Shown piece after piece: positions 33,367 to 41,608 of a DNA stretch of 64,000 nucleotides (position 1 is its first letter; each line of letters starts with the position of its first letter). Both the position numbers and the translations under genes were made by a program. The stretch is from Bordetella genomosp. 11. Lineage in GTDB: Bacteria > Pseudomonadota > Gammaproteobacteria > Burkholderiales > Burkholderiaceae_B. The DNA is taken from contig NZ_NEVS01000004.1 of NCBI RefSeq assembly GCF_002261215.1, positions 1,798,001 to 1,862,000 on the forward strand, written 5' to 3'. The notes under the pieces are model-generated. The model worked only from the letters and a program-made list of their open reading frames with translations. It had not been told where the DNA came from and did not search any database.

Positions 33367-34271
33367 CGCGTGACCACGACCTTATCCAGCGGCAGCACGC
33401 GCGTGACGGCCGCGAAGATGATGAAGACGCATAGCAGCAGGACCACGCTGACGGCGCTGGCCGCGCCCCATTGGTTATAGAGCTCCACGTTCCGGCTGAC
33501 GATCATGGACACCATCACGGTGCGGCCGCCGCCCAGCAGTTCCGGCGTGATGTAAAAGCCCAGGCACAGGACGAAAACCAGGGTGGACCCGGCCAATATG
33601 CCGGGCAGCGACAAAGGCAGGAACACCCGCCGGAACACGTGCGCGGGCGATCCGCCCAGGCTGGCGCCGGCCATGAGCAGATCGCGCGGAATCTTCTGCA
33701 TGGTGGCGTACAGCGGCAGGATCATGAACGGCAGCAGGATATGCACGGTGCCGATCACGGTGCCGGGTTCGTTGTAGATCAGTCCGAGCGGCCGATCGAT
33801 CAGGCCGGCGCCCAGCAGGGCTTTGTTCACGACGCCGGTACGCTGCAGCAGGATCAACCAGGCATAGGCACGCACCAGCACGCTGGTCCAGAACGGCACC
33901 AGCACGAGCACCAGCACCGCCACGCGCCAGCGGCTGGGCAAGGCGGCGGCGGCATACGCGACCGGATAGCCCAGCAGCAGGGCCAGCAAGGTGGTGACGG
34001 CGGCGATGCGGAACGTCAGCAGGAAGGTATTCAGATAGATGTCTTCAGTGAAAATGCGCCGGTAATGCGCCAGCGTGAACCCGCCGTCGTAGAAGGACTG
34101 CCAGCCCAGCCACAGCAGCGGCAGCACCAGCAGCAGTATCACCACCAGCATGGCGGGCGCGAGCAGCCCCAGCATCAGCCAGCGCTCGCGCCGCGCGTGC
34201 CGTACCGAGGCGCGGTCCGGGGCCGCATGGACAACCGCTGCGGCCCCCCCTTCCATGGCGTTCGGGTTCAT
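33363..34271 (-). CDS. ABC transporter permease, PotB-like
   Basis: 302 residues. An N-terminal cytoplasmic stretch of ~30 residues precedes six helices; the EAA loop is AGASLGGSPAHVFRRVFLPL. PYTAAAA-type pairing with the downstream PotC-like permease makes a heterodimeric channel. The gene starts 13 bp after the binding-protein stop. The solute is probably a polyamine- or amino-acid-like cation, judged from the FAD oxidase in the same operon. Confidence 0.87.
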   Translation of the reverse strand: MNPNAMEGGAAAVVHAAPDRASVRHARRERWLMLGLLAPAMLVVILLLVLPLLWLGWQSFYDGGFTLAHYRRIFTEDIYLNTFLLTFRIAAVTTLLALLLGYPVAYAAAALPSRWRVAVLVLVLVPFWTSVLVRAYAWLILLQRTGVVNKALLGAGLIDRPLGLIYNEPGTVIGTVHILLPFMILPLYATMQKIPRDLLMAGASLGGSPAHVFRRVFLPLSLPGILAGSTLVFVLCLGFYITPELLGGGRTVMVSMIVSRNVELYNQWGAASAVSVVLLLCVFIIFAAVTRVLPLDKVVVTR

Positions 34272-34284
34272 CGCGTCGCCCCGG

Positions 34285-35331
34285 CTACTTCTGCATGAAC
34301 GTCAGCCAGCGCTTTTCCGCGGCTTCGCCTGCGGGCGACGTCCACCAGTCATAGGCCATGAGCGCCTGGCGCGAGGCATTCTCCGGCGCGCTGGGCAGTT
34401 CCCTGGCCCGCTCCGCCGGGATCTTGCCGGTCTTGAAGGCGGCGGGATTGCCGGGTCCATAGTCGATCTGCGCGGGAATATTGGCCTGCAGTTCGGGGGA
34501 GATCGCCGCGTTGACGAAACGCATGGCATTGTCCAGGTTGGGCGCGTTCTTCAGCACGCACAATTGGGTACTCTGCAATACCCCCTGGTTGTAGGTAAAG
34601 CCCACGTCGTCGCCCTCCTTCATCAAGGCGCTGACGCGGCCGTTCCAGGCCATGATCATGTCCACCTCGCCATCGTGCAGCAACTGGGCCGACTGTCCTC
34701 CGGATGTCCACCAGACGGTGATGTAAGGCTTGATCTGTTCGAGCTTGCGGAACGCCCGGTCCACGTCCAGCGGGTACAGCTTGTCCGGCGGCACGCCATC
34801 GGCCATCAGCGCGGCCTCCAGCGTCGCCAGCGGGTGGTTGCGCAGCGCGCGCCGGCCGGGATACTTCTTCACATCCCAGAAATCGGCCCAACTGGACGGC
34901 GGCTTATCCTTGTACTTGCTTTTGTCGTAGGCCAGGACGCTGGAATAGAACTCATAAGCCACGGAATAATCGGACTTGTAATTGGCCGGCATGTCCTTGG
35001 CATTGGGAATCTTGCTGAAGTCCAGCTTCTCGATCAGGCCCTGCGCACCGCCGCGCAGGCAATTCACCGTGGGGGTATCCACGACATCCCAGATCGGCTT
35101 GCCGGTCTCGCCCTGCGTGCGGATCATGGGCCAGGCGTCCGGCACGCTGTCCTGGTTAATGGTGATACCCAGTTGGCGCGCCGCCGGATCCAGGATGGCC
35201 TTGGTCTGCGCCTCCTGCCAGGCGCCGCCTTGGGAAACGAAGGTGATCTGGCCGGCCGCCATCGCCGATGTGCTGACGCACAAGGACGCGGCAACCGCCG
35301 TCCGCACGAACTTGCTGTAAAGAAGCGACAT
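34285..35331 (-). CDS. ABC transporter periplasmic binding protein, PotD-like
   Basis: 348 residues. The signal peptide ends TSAMAA and the mature start is GQITFVSQGGAWQEAQTKA, typical of family-1 polyamine/opine binding proteins. LDFSKIPNAKD, YEFYSSVLAYDK, then KPPSSWADFWDVKKYPGRR are the usual PotD-like landmarks. The ATG at 35331 has GGAG eight bases upstream; a GTG three codons earlier is also open. It lies between the FAD oxidase and the permeases. Confidence 0.88.
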   Translation of the reverse strand: MSLLYSKFVRTAVAASLCVSTSAMAAGQITFVSQGGAWQEAQTKAILDPAARQLGITINQDSVPDAWPMIRTQGETGKPIWDVVDTPTVNCLRGGAQGLIEKLDFSKIPNAKDMPANYKSDYSVAYEFYSSVLAYDKSKYKDKPPSSWADFWDVKKYPGRRALRNHPLATLEAALMADGVPPDKLYPLDVDRAFRKLEQIKPYITVWWTSGGQSAQLLHDGEVDMIMAWNGRVSALMKEGDDVGFTYNQGVLQSTQLCVLKNAPNLDNAMRFVNAAISPELQANIPAQIDYGPGNPAAFKTGKIPAERARELPSAPENASRQALMAYDWWTSPAGEAAEKRWLTFMQK

Positions 35332-35358
35332 GGCGACCACTCCAAGAAAAGACCGCGC

Positions 35359-36660
35359 TCAGCGGCCGATGGCATCCAGGAACTGATACCAGCCGGCGAC
35401 CAGCCGGACGATCGGTTCCCGCAGGGGGTAACAAGGCACTGTCCTGAGTCGCGGCGCCGCGAGCAGCCCGATATCGGGCCTGCCGCCCTGGACGATATCC
35501 GCCAGGTAGCGGCCCATCAGGGTCGCCATGGCGACGCCCGCGCCGTTGTAGCCCACGGCATAGCAGATCCGCTCATCCCACGGACCGACGTGCGGCACGC
35601 TGTCCAGCGTCATGGCCACCAGGCCGGACCAGCGGTGCGTGATGCGGACCTGGGCCAGTTGGGGAAAGATGGCGGCCATCTTGCGGCGCAGCGCCGCGAA
35701 GGCCGCGTCGGAATCGTCCCTGCCGAAGGCGCCGCGGCCGCCGAACAGGATGCGATCGTCCACCTTGCGGAACCAGCGCATCATGCGCCGCGTTTCGCTG
35801 TAGCTGCGGTCTTCGCGCAGCAAGGTAGCCAGCAGCGCGGGCGGCAATGGCTCGGTCGCCACCATCGCGCTGCGGAACGGCACCAGCGTGCGAGCCAGCC
35901 GCGCCGTGGCGGGCGTCAGATCGGAATAGGCGTTGGTCGCCAGCGCGACATGCCGCGCGCTGACCGCGCCATCCGGCGTGATCACCTCCACGCGATCGCC
36001 CGCGCGGCGGATGCGCAGTACGGGGCTCTGCTCGAACAAGCGTATGCCCTGCTCCGCCAAATTGGCCGCCAGGCCGCGGGCGTAGTTCAGCGGATGGATC
36101 AGCCCGGCCTGCGGATTCAGCAAGCCGCCCACGAAGTCGCTCGAACCGGTTTCGTCGATGACCTCCTGGCGCGACAACAGGCGCGAGCTGGTGTCGCCCA
36201 TGTTGCTCGCCAGCCAGTCACGCTCGTCGCGCAGCCGCGCCAGGGCGATATCGTTATGCGCGCAACGCAGATTTCCGGCGATGCGCAAGCGGGCGTCGGC
36301 GATGCCGCAGGCATCCACGGTTTCCGCCACGAGGTCGACGGCCTCGTGCGCCAGCGCCGCCATGCGCCTTGCCATGTCCATGCCGTAGCGGCTGGCGCAG
36401 TCGGCGAAGGACAGGCGGAATTTTCCGGAAACCACGCCGCCGTTGCGGCCGCTCGCGCCCCAGCCGATGCGGCTGGCGTCCACCACGACCGGATCCAGGC
36501 CGCGCAAGGCGAGGTGGCGCGCGGTGGACAACCCCGTGTAGCCGCCGCCCACGATGGCGACATCGCATTGCACGATATTCTTCAAGCGAGGATAACGATG
36601 CTTGAGCGCCGCCGTCTCACGCCACAGCGAAGCGATCTCCGGAAAAGGCGGCGGATTCAT
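35359..36660 (-). CDS. FAD-dependent amine/amino-acid oxidoreductase (DAO family, PuuB-like)
   Basis: 433 residues. Dinucleotide-binding motif DVAIVGGGYTGLSTARHLA near residue 34, GWGASGRNGGVVSGK for the flavin, and a C-terminal VGYNGAGVAMATLMGRYLAD. Best likeness is to gamma-glutamylputrescine oxidase (PuuB) and related DAO enzymes that oxidise a secondary or primary amine. Together with a Pot-type transporter and an XRE-cupin regulator of PuuR type, the operon looks like uptake and oxidation of a polyamine or similar amine; the exact substrate is inference. Confidence 0.84.
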   Translation of the reverse strand: MNPPPFPEIASLWRETAALKHRYPRLKNIVQCDVAIVGGGYTGLSTARHLALRGLDPVVVDASRIGWGASGRNGGVVSGKFRLSFADCASRYGMDMARRMAALAHEAVDLVAETVDACGIADARLRIAGNLRCAHNDIALARLRDERDWLASNMGDTSSRLLSRQEVIDETGSSDFVGGLLNPQAGLIHPLNYARGLAANLAEQGIRLFEQSPVLRIRRAGDRVEVITPDGAVSARHVALATNAYSDLTPATARLARTLVPFRSAMVATEPLPPALLATLLREDRSYSETRRMMRWFRKVDDRILFGGRGAFGRDDSDAAFAALRRKMAAIFPQLAQVRITHRWSGLVAMTLDSVPHVGPWDERICYAVGYNGAGVAMATLMGRYLADIVQGGRPDIGLLAAPRLRTVPCYPLREPIVRLVAGWYQFLDAIGR

Positions 36661-36680
36661 GGCGGCTCCCGTGGACCGGC

Positions 36681-37397
36681 TCAGCCGCGCGCGTAAGCCG
36701 CGTCGACGGCATCGGCCAACTGCGCCAGGCTGGCATAGTGATAATCCGGCTGCGTGACGGACTTGGGTTCCGGCGTGCCGCCCCACCCGCTCATGCCCTG
36801 CCTGCGCTCGATCCAGCAGACGGCGTAGCCCAGCTCCCGGGCCACGCCGATATCGTGGTATTGGCTCTGGGCCACATGCAGGATGTCGGACTGCCGGTAG
36901 CCGAAGGCCGACTGCCGTCCGCGGTTGAAGGCGAAGAACTGCGGGTCCGGCTTGGCCGTGCCGGTCTCGTCGCAGGTGACGCTATCGTCGAAGGGATTGC
37001 CCAGCGTGTGCGCATAGGCGGTAAAGGCGGTGCGGTCCGCGTTGGTCATCGCCACCAGCCGATAGCGTTTGCGCAGGCGCTGCAGGGCCGCGGCGGAATC
37101 GGCGAAGCCCGGCCAGCGCAGCACGGCAAGCTGGAAGGCGTCGGCGGTCGCTTCGTCGCTCCGGAAGCCGAGCTCCTTGGCCAAATGCAGATAAACGTCC
37201 TTCATGGCGACGCTGGACCGGCCGTAGTGAAGATCGCGGCCCCGCTTGTAGGCCTCGAATATCTCGTCCTCGGACGCCTTGACGGCGTTGTCGCCGCCCA
37301 GGCTGCGTATGGAGTCGATCACGCCCTTCTCGAAATCGATAAGCGTGCCGACGACGTCGAAGGTAAGCACTTTGAAACTATCCAGGGATGCGGGCAT
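36681..37397 (-). CDS. HAD-superfamily hydrolase, haloacid-dehalogenase type II-like
   Basis: 238 residues. The HAD nucleophile motif is VLTFDVVGTLIDFE; the second acidic residue of DxD is Val, as in the dehalogenase branch rather than phosphatases. Motif II MTNAD and motif III AKPDPQFF are present, and a helical cap lies between (~20-95). A real dehalogenase role is not shown; many such genes sit in amine-oxidation operons with unknown tasks. It is between the transporter ATPase and the FAD oxidase genes. Confidence 0.85.
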   Translation of the reverse strand: MPASLDSFKVLTFDVVGTLIDFEKGVIDSIRSLGGDNAVKASEDEIFEAYKRGRDLHYGRSSVAMKDVYLHLAKELGFRSDEATADAFQLAVLRWPGFADSAAALQRLRKRYRLVAMTNADRTAFTAYAHTLGNPFDDSVTCDETGTAKPDPQFFAFNRGRQSAFGYRQSDILHVAQSQYHDIGVARELGYAVCWIERRQGMSGWGGTPEPKSVTQPDYHYASLAQLADAVDAAYARG

Positions 37398-37479
37398 ATC
37401 GGTTCTCTCGGATCCTAGTATTGGCCGGCAGACGGTCCGGCGCCGTGCACGAAAGCTTGCCGCGGCAATGCCGGGGCGA

Positions 37480-38562
37480 TCAGGCGGCCCGGGGCACCAC
37501 GATGGTGTCTTCGGGATGCAGCGATACCGTCATCGATTCCCCCACCGGCTTTATCCGTTGCCGGCCAATGTGGTGCGCGGGCTGGCGCAGGCTGACCCGC
37601 GCCCCGCCTTCCAACTGCAGGAAAACGCGCACGCTCTCGCCCTGGAACACCACGTCCGTCACGCGGCCGGTCAGCCGGTTGGATGCGCCGGAGTCGGCGG
37701 ATGCGTCGATCAACAGCTTTTCCGCCTGTATCGCCAGGAAGAGTTCGGCCTGGTCGGGCAGCGCATACGCGCAGCGCAATGTGGTGGCGCCCAGGCGTAT
37801 CGAATCATTGCCCGCGCGCTCGACCGGCAGCAATGTCGATTCGCCGATAAACCCGGCCACGAAGGCATCCTTGGGCCGGTTGTGCAGGCGCTCGGGCGTA
37901 TCGATCTGCACCAGCCTTCCTTTATTCAGGATGGCCACGCGGTCGCTCATGGTCAGGGCTTCGCGCTGGTCGTGGGTCACGTAGATGATGGTCGCGCCCA
38001 GTTTGGCGTGCAGTTGGCGCAACTCGATCTGCATGTTCTCGCGCAATTGCTTGTCCAGCGCCGACAGGGGCTCGTCCATCAGGATCAAGCGCGGCTCGAA
38101 CACGATGGCGCGCGCCAACGCGACCCGTTGGCGCTGGCCGCCCGACAACTCGGAGATGCGGCGGTGCTCGTAGCCGGCCAGTTCGACCGTGGCCAGCGCA
38201 TCGCGCACCTTGGCGGCCCATCCCGCCCTGGGCTGCCGGCGCGCGCGCAGCGGATAGGCGACGTTCTCGCCCACCGTCATGTGCGGAAACAGCGCATAGC
38301 TCTGGAACACGATGCCGATGTCGCGTTTATGTGGCGGCAGGTAAGTAATGTCGCGCCCGCCCAGCCGCACCGACCCGGATGTCGGCGGCACGAAACCGCC
38401 CAGCACGCCAAGGAAGGTCGTCTTGCCGGAACCGGATGGCCCGAGTATGGAGACGAACTCACCGGGCGCCACGTCCAGGCTCACATCGTCCAGAGCGCGA
38501 AACGCCTCGTACTGCTTGGTGGCGTTCTCGATGACGACACCAGCCACATGGGAATCAGCCAT
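37480..38562 (-). CDS. ABC transporter ATPase, PotA-like
   Basis: 360 residues. Walker A GPSGSGKTT, Q-loop VFQSYALFPHMTV, signature LSGGQRQRVALARA, Walker B LILMDEPLSALD and the switch His in YVTHDQ, then a C-terminal TOBE domain (~270-360). It is the first gene of the six-gene minus-strand operon and is followed by HAD after 82 bp. The ATG at 38562 was chosen; the open frame upstream is the GC-rich repeat-like leader. Confidence 0.9.
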   Translation of the reverse strand: MADSHVAGVVIENATKQYEAFRALDDVSLDVAPGEFVSILGPSGSGKTTFLGVLGGFVPPTSGSVRLGGRDITYLPPHKRDIGIVFQSYALFPHMTVGENVAYPLRARRQPRAGWAAKVRDALATVELAGYEHRRISELSGGQRQRVALARAIVFEPRLILMDEPLSALDKQLRENMQIELRQLHAKLGATIIYVTHDQREALTMSDRVAILNKGRLVQIDTPERLHNRPKDAFVAGFIGESTLLPVERAGNDSIRLGATTLRCAYALPDQAELFLAIQAEKLLIDASADSGASNRLTGRVTDVVFQGESVRVFLQLEGGARVSLRQPAHHIGRQRIKPVGESMTVSLHPEDTIVVPRAA

Positions 38563-38617
38563 AGTCAGCCTGCCCAAGAAAGTGAACCCCACGCCACGCC
38601 GGCAACGCCGGCCCGCT

Positions 38618-38640
38618 GCGCCCCCCGTGGGGGCGCTTTT
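38618..38640 (+). terminator. Terminator-like hairpin in the divergent region
   Basis: GCGCCCCC (38618-38625), loop of three, GGGGGCGC (38629-38636), then TTTT. It reads as a Rho-independent terminator on the plus strand, although no gene ends just before it. The following GCCGCAGGGCCGCCCCAAGGC matches the tandem modules at 39475-39837, so this is probably a lone diverged member of that family. Confidence 0.55.
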
Positions 38641-38677
38641 GCCGCAGGGCCGCCCCAAGGCTAAAAAACAGCAATCG

Positions 38678-38756
38678 GTGAAACGTCCCAGCCGGAAATT
38701 TCACCGCTAGTGAAAAGACTGATAGGGAGTTTTAGTTATAGTGAATAAAATGTCAC
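38678..38756. promoter_or_regulatory. Candidate operator cluster for the XRE-cupin regulator
   Basis: GTGAA occurs three times in one orientation at 38678, 38710 and 38741, spaced 32 and 31 bp, about three helical turns. The middle copy is part of a perfect inverted repeat TTTCAC-N5-GTGAAA (38699-38715), and the third is paired as GTGA-N8-TCAC (38741-38756). The site lies between the divergent PotA-like and XRE-cupin genes. Confidence 0.55.
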
Positions 38757-38785
38757 GCTGTGGTTTTCCCCTAGGACCAACCTGA

Positions 38786-39463
38786 ATGCCCTCGAAAAAA
38801 TCGCCGGCCGTTTCCGACCGCCCGCGCGCGCGCAAAGCGCGAACGCCGACAGCCATCGCTCGCGAGGCTTCGGCCGATAACGGCGACCATGCCGATAGCG
38901 CCGAATTGCTGCGTATCGGCTCGATCGCGCGCGACCTGCGCAAACGGGCGGGCCTGGGATTGCAGGCGCTGGCCGAACGCGCCGGCATTTCCGCCGCGAT
39001 GCTCAGCCAGATCGAGCGCGGCCTGTCGACGCCTTCGCTGCGATCGCTGCGCTTGTTGAGTGAAGCCCTGGAGATACCGATCTCGCGCTTTTTCGAACAA
39101 CCCGCGCAAGCGCGGCCGCCCTCGTTCGTGGTGCGCATGAACGAACGGCGCCGGCTGCGGCTCAGTCCCACCGGCGTGATCAAGGACCTGATCTCGCCCG
39201 ACAGTCCGTCGTGGATCGAGATGTACGAATTGCGCCTGCTGCCGGGCGGCTCGTCGGGCAACGACTTCCACCGCCATGACGGCGAAAAAGCGGGATATGT
39301 GCTGGAGGGCCAGCTGCAATTGATGCTGGGGCAGGAAACCTTCGTCTTGAATCCGGGAGACGCCTTCCGCTTTCCCTCCATCGTTCCGCACATGTTTCGC
39401 AATCCCTCGGAAGACGCCGCACGGATCATCTGGATCAACGCATCGGCCGCGACACGGGAGTAG
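38786..39463 (+). CDS. XRE-family transcriptional regulator with C-terminal cupin sensor (PuuR-like)
   Basis: 225 residues. A basic N-terminal tail (~1-40), an XRE helix-turn-helix at ~43-100 (GLGLQALAERAGISAAMLSQ, then IERGLSTPSLRSLRLLSEAL) and a cupin at ~140-220 (YELRLLPGGSSGNDFHRHDG, YVLEGQLQLMLG, LNPGDAFRFPS). PuuR and relatives repress amine-catabolism genes until the substrate binds the cupin. Divergent from the transport/oxidase operon, with repeated sites between. Confidence 0.9.
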   Translation: MPSKKSPAVSDRPRARKARTPTAIAREASADNGDHADSAELLRIGSIARDLRKRAGLGLQALAERAGISAAMLSQIERGLSTPSLRSLRLLSEALEIPISRFFEQPAQARPPSFVVRMNERRRLRLSPTGVIKDLISPDSPSWIEMYELRLLPGGSSGNDFHRHDGEKAGYVLEGQLQLMLGQETFVLNPGDAFRFPSIVPHMFRNPSEDAARIIWINASAATRE

Positions 39464-39474
39464 TGGCCAGGCGG

Positions 39475-39837
39475 AGCAGCAAGCCGGCTTGCCGGCGCAG
39501 CGTGGGGGTGTTTTTGCCGCCGGGCCGCCCCAAGGCAAAAAGCCCCCTCGGGGGGCAGCAAGCCGGCTTGCCGGCGCGGCGTGGGGGTGTTTTTGCCGCC
39601 GGGCCGCCCCAAGGCAAAAAGCCCCCTCGGGGGGCAGCAAGCCGGCTTGCCGGCGCAGCGTGGGGGTGTTTTTGCCGCCGGGCCGCCCCAAGGCAAAAAA
39701 GCCCCCTCGGGGGGCAGCAAGCCGGCTTTGCCGGCGCGGCGTGGGGGTGTTTTTGCCGCCGGGCCGCCCCAAGGCAAAAAAGCCCCCTCGGGGGGCAGCA
39801 AGCCGGCTTTGCCGGCGCGGCGTGGGGGCTTTTTTTG
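39475..39837 (+). repeat. Tandem array of five terminator-like modules
   Basis: Near-identical units start (at AAGCCGGCTT) at 39481, 39560, 39639, 39719 and 39800, so the period is 79, 79, 80 and 81 bp; the last is truncated. Each full unit has GCCGGC palindromes, TGGGGGTGTTTTTGCCGCC, GGGCCGCCCCAAGGC, an A-run and GCCCCCTCGGGGGGC. Small length changes come from A-run (5 versus 6) and CTT/CTTT differences. Long open frames on both strands inside it are by-products of the repeat. Confidence 0.9.
39781..39836 (+). terminator. Rho-independent terminator at the end of the array
   Basis: Outer stem AGCCCCC (39781-39787) with GGGGGCT (39824-39830), an inner GCCGGC-TTT-GCCGGC hairpin (39802-39816), then a run of seven T. 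It is the strongest terminator of the array and probably the actual end of the XRE-cupin transcript. 39838-40029 then holds the promoter region of the next gene. Confidence 0.7.
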
Positions 39838-39922
39838 TAACGGTGGCTTATCCGTAATAACCATTACATCCCGCGGAGTTCGAGCCGAGCTCCCTGGGGC
39901 GCCTCGCGCACCCGAAAGCATC

Positions 39923-39941
39923 CTATAACCCCTGGGAATAG
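39923..39941. promoter_or_regulatory. Candidate LysR box (CTAT-N11-ATAG)
   Basis: CTAT (39923-39926), 11 bases, ATAG (39938-39941), a good match to the T-N11-A rule for LysR sites. It lies 88 bp before the opine-type binding-protein start. CTATAACCC inside it recurs near the regulator gene at 42540-42588. Confidence 0.55.
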
Positions 39942-40029
39942 CCGTAGTCATTTAGCGACCTTGACGCTATAGATGTGCCGATCTACCTTGCGACCGTCGC
40001 GACTCCACATGCGGCCTTCAAGGGGAATC

Positions 40030-41589
40030 ATGAAACGTCCTGTCCTGTCCGTCCTCGCCATTGCCCTGCTCGCACTGGGCGCCACCGCCAACACGCCGGC
40101 CGGCGCCGCCGACAGGCCGGAACTGCGCATCAGTTCCGGCGCCGCCGACAACGCGACGCTGGACCCGCATCGCGCCACCTCCACGGTGGACAAGGGAGTG
40201 GCCGCCGAGATGTTCAACGCGCTGGTGCGCTTCCCGCCCGGCAGCGCGGATCCGAAGGCGCTGGAGCCGGACCTGGCCACCAGTTGGGAGGCGTCGCCCG
40301 ATAGCAAAATCTGGACCTTCCATCTGCGCAAGGGCGTGCAATTCCACGGCGGCTATGGCGAACTGAAGGCCGCCGACGTGGTCTATTCGCTACAACGCGC
40401 GGCCGATCCGAAGCGGTCCAGCTTCGCGTCCACCTTCGATGTGCTGGACAAGGTCGAGGCGGTGGATGACTACACTGTCCGCATCACGCTGAAGTACCCG
40501 GACGCCGCCTTCCTGGGACGCGTATCGAACTACCATGGCGGCAATATCGTCAGCATGAAGGCCGCCGAAAAGCTGGGCGACAAGTTCGGAGCGGGCCCCA
40601 TCGGCACCGGCCCCTACGCGTTCGCCGAGCATGTCACCCAGCAGTACGTCAAACTGGTGGCCAACGACGCATACTTCCGCGGCAAGCCCAAGGTCGGCGC
40701 CATCGTCTACCGCATGATTCCTTCGGACAGCGCCCGCGAACTGGCCTTTACCTCCGGCGAAATCGACATCATGCAGGGCAAGCGCGAACAGCGCTGGGTC
40801 GAGCGTTCGGCCAAGCGCGGCATGAAGGTCGACATCTTCGATCCCGCCGAGTTCCGCACGCTGCACATCAACCGCACCATCAAGCCGCTGGACAACCTGA
40901 AAGTGCGCCAGGCCATCGCGGCCGCCGTCAACGTCGACGAGATCGTGCGCTACGCCGGCAAGGATGTGGCGGACAAGGGCTGTTCGGTGGTGCCCAACGG
41001 CTATCTGGGCGAGGACTGCAGCGCCGGCGCCTATGCCTACGACGTGGCCAAGGCCAAAAAGCTGCTGGCCGAGGCCGGTTTCCCCAACGGCATCGAAATC
41101 AAGTCGGTGGTTTCCAATATCTCCGCGCAACAGCCCATCATGGAAATCGTCCAGGCGCAGCTGGCCAAGGCCGGCATCAAGCTGGACATGGAAGTGGTCG
41201 ACCACGCCACCTACCAGGCCAAGAGCAGGAAGGACCAGAGCGCCCTGGTGTTCTACGGAGCGGCGCGCTTTCCCAACGCCGACGCCTACCTGAGCGAGTT
41301 CTACGATTCGTCCGCGGCGATAGGCGCGCCCGCGGCGCAGTCGAATTTCTCGCATTGCTCGGTGGCCGACGCGGACATCCGCGCGGCGCGTCAGGAGCCG
41401 GACGCGAAAAAGCAGCTGGCCTTGTGGAAGGACGCGCAGGTCAAGATCCATGACGACGTCTGCGCCATTCCGCTGTTCGGCCTGAAGCAGGTCTGGGCCC
41501 ACGGCAACGGCGTGGACTATGGCTATGCCCTGAAAGGCGCGCTGAACCTGCAGCCGCCGGTCACGGAGGCAACCACGGTCAAACGCTAG
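40030..41589 (+). CDS. ABC transporter periplasmic binding protein, family 5 (DppA/OppA-like)
   Basis: 519 residues. A signal peptide ends near ANTPAGAA. The family-5 landmarks are ISSGAADNATLDPHRATS, WTFHLRKGVQFHGG, KFGAGPIGTGPYAF and RTLHINRTIKPLDNLKVRQA. These proteins bind di/oligopeptides, opines and similar larger solutes. AAGGGG precedes the ATG. It is separated from its likely permeases and ATPases (46643-50464) by the LysR and oxidase genes but is the only binding protein of that type here. Confidence 0.88.
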   Translation: MKRPVLSVLAIALLALGATANTPAGAADRPELRISSGAADNATLDPHRATSTVDKGVAAEMFNALVRFPPGSADPKALEPDLATSWEASPDSKIWTFHLRKGVQFHGGYGELKAADVVYSLQRAADPKRSSFASTFDVLDKVEAVDDYTVRITLKYPDAAFLGRVSNYHGGNIVSMKAAEKLGDKFGAGPIGTGPYAFAEHVTQQYVKLVANDAYFRGKPKVGAIVYRMIPSDSARELAFTSGEIDIMQGKREQRWVERSAKRGMKVDIFDPAEFRTLHINRTIKPLDNLKVRQAIAAAVNVDEIVRYAGKDVADKGCSVVPNGYLGEDCSAGAYAYDVAKAKKLLAEAGFPNGIEIKSVVSNISAQQPIMEIVQAQLAKAGIKLDMEVVDHATYQAKSRKDQSALVFYGAARFPNADAYLSEFYDSSAAIGAPAAQSNFSHCSVADADIRAARQEPDAKKQLALWKDAQVKIHDDVCAIPLFGLKQVWAHGNGVDYGYALKGALNLQPPVTEATTVKR

Positions 41590-41608
41590 TGGTCCGCGCG
41601 CGGCGCGA

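Noticed and set aside
34150..36696. 848-codon open frame on the plus strand
   Set aside because: Antisense shadow of the binding protein and FAD oxidase genes; no signal or domain.
39475..39837. CRISPR array
   Set aside because: Repeats are 79-81 bp and directly tandem, with no unique spacers between them; no cas genes.
39463..39857. Open frames of 110-130 codons in several frames, both strands
   Set aside because: Produced by the tandem repeat; the encoded strings (PPGRPKAK…) are the repeat read as protein.
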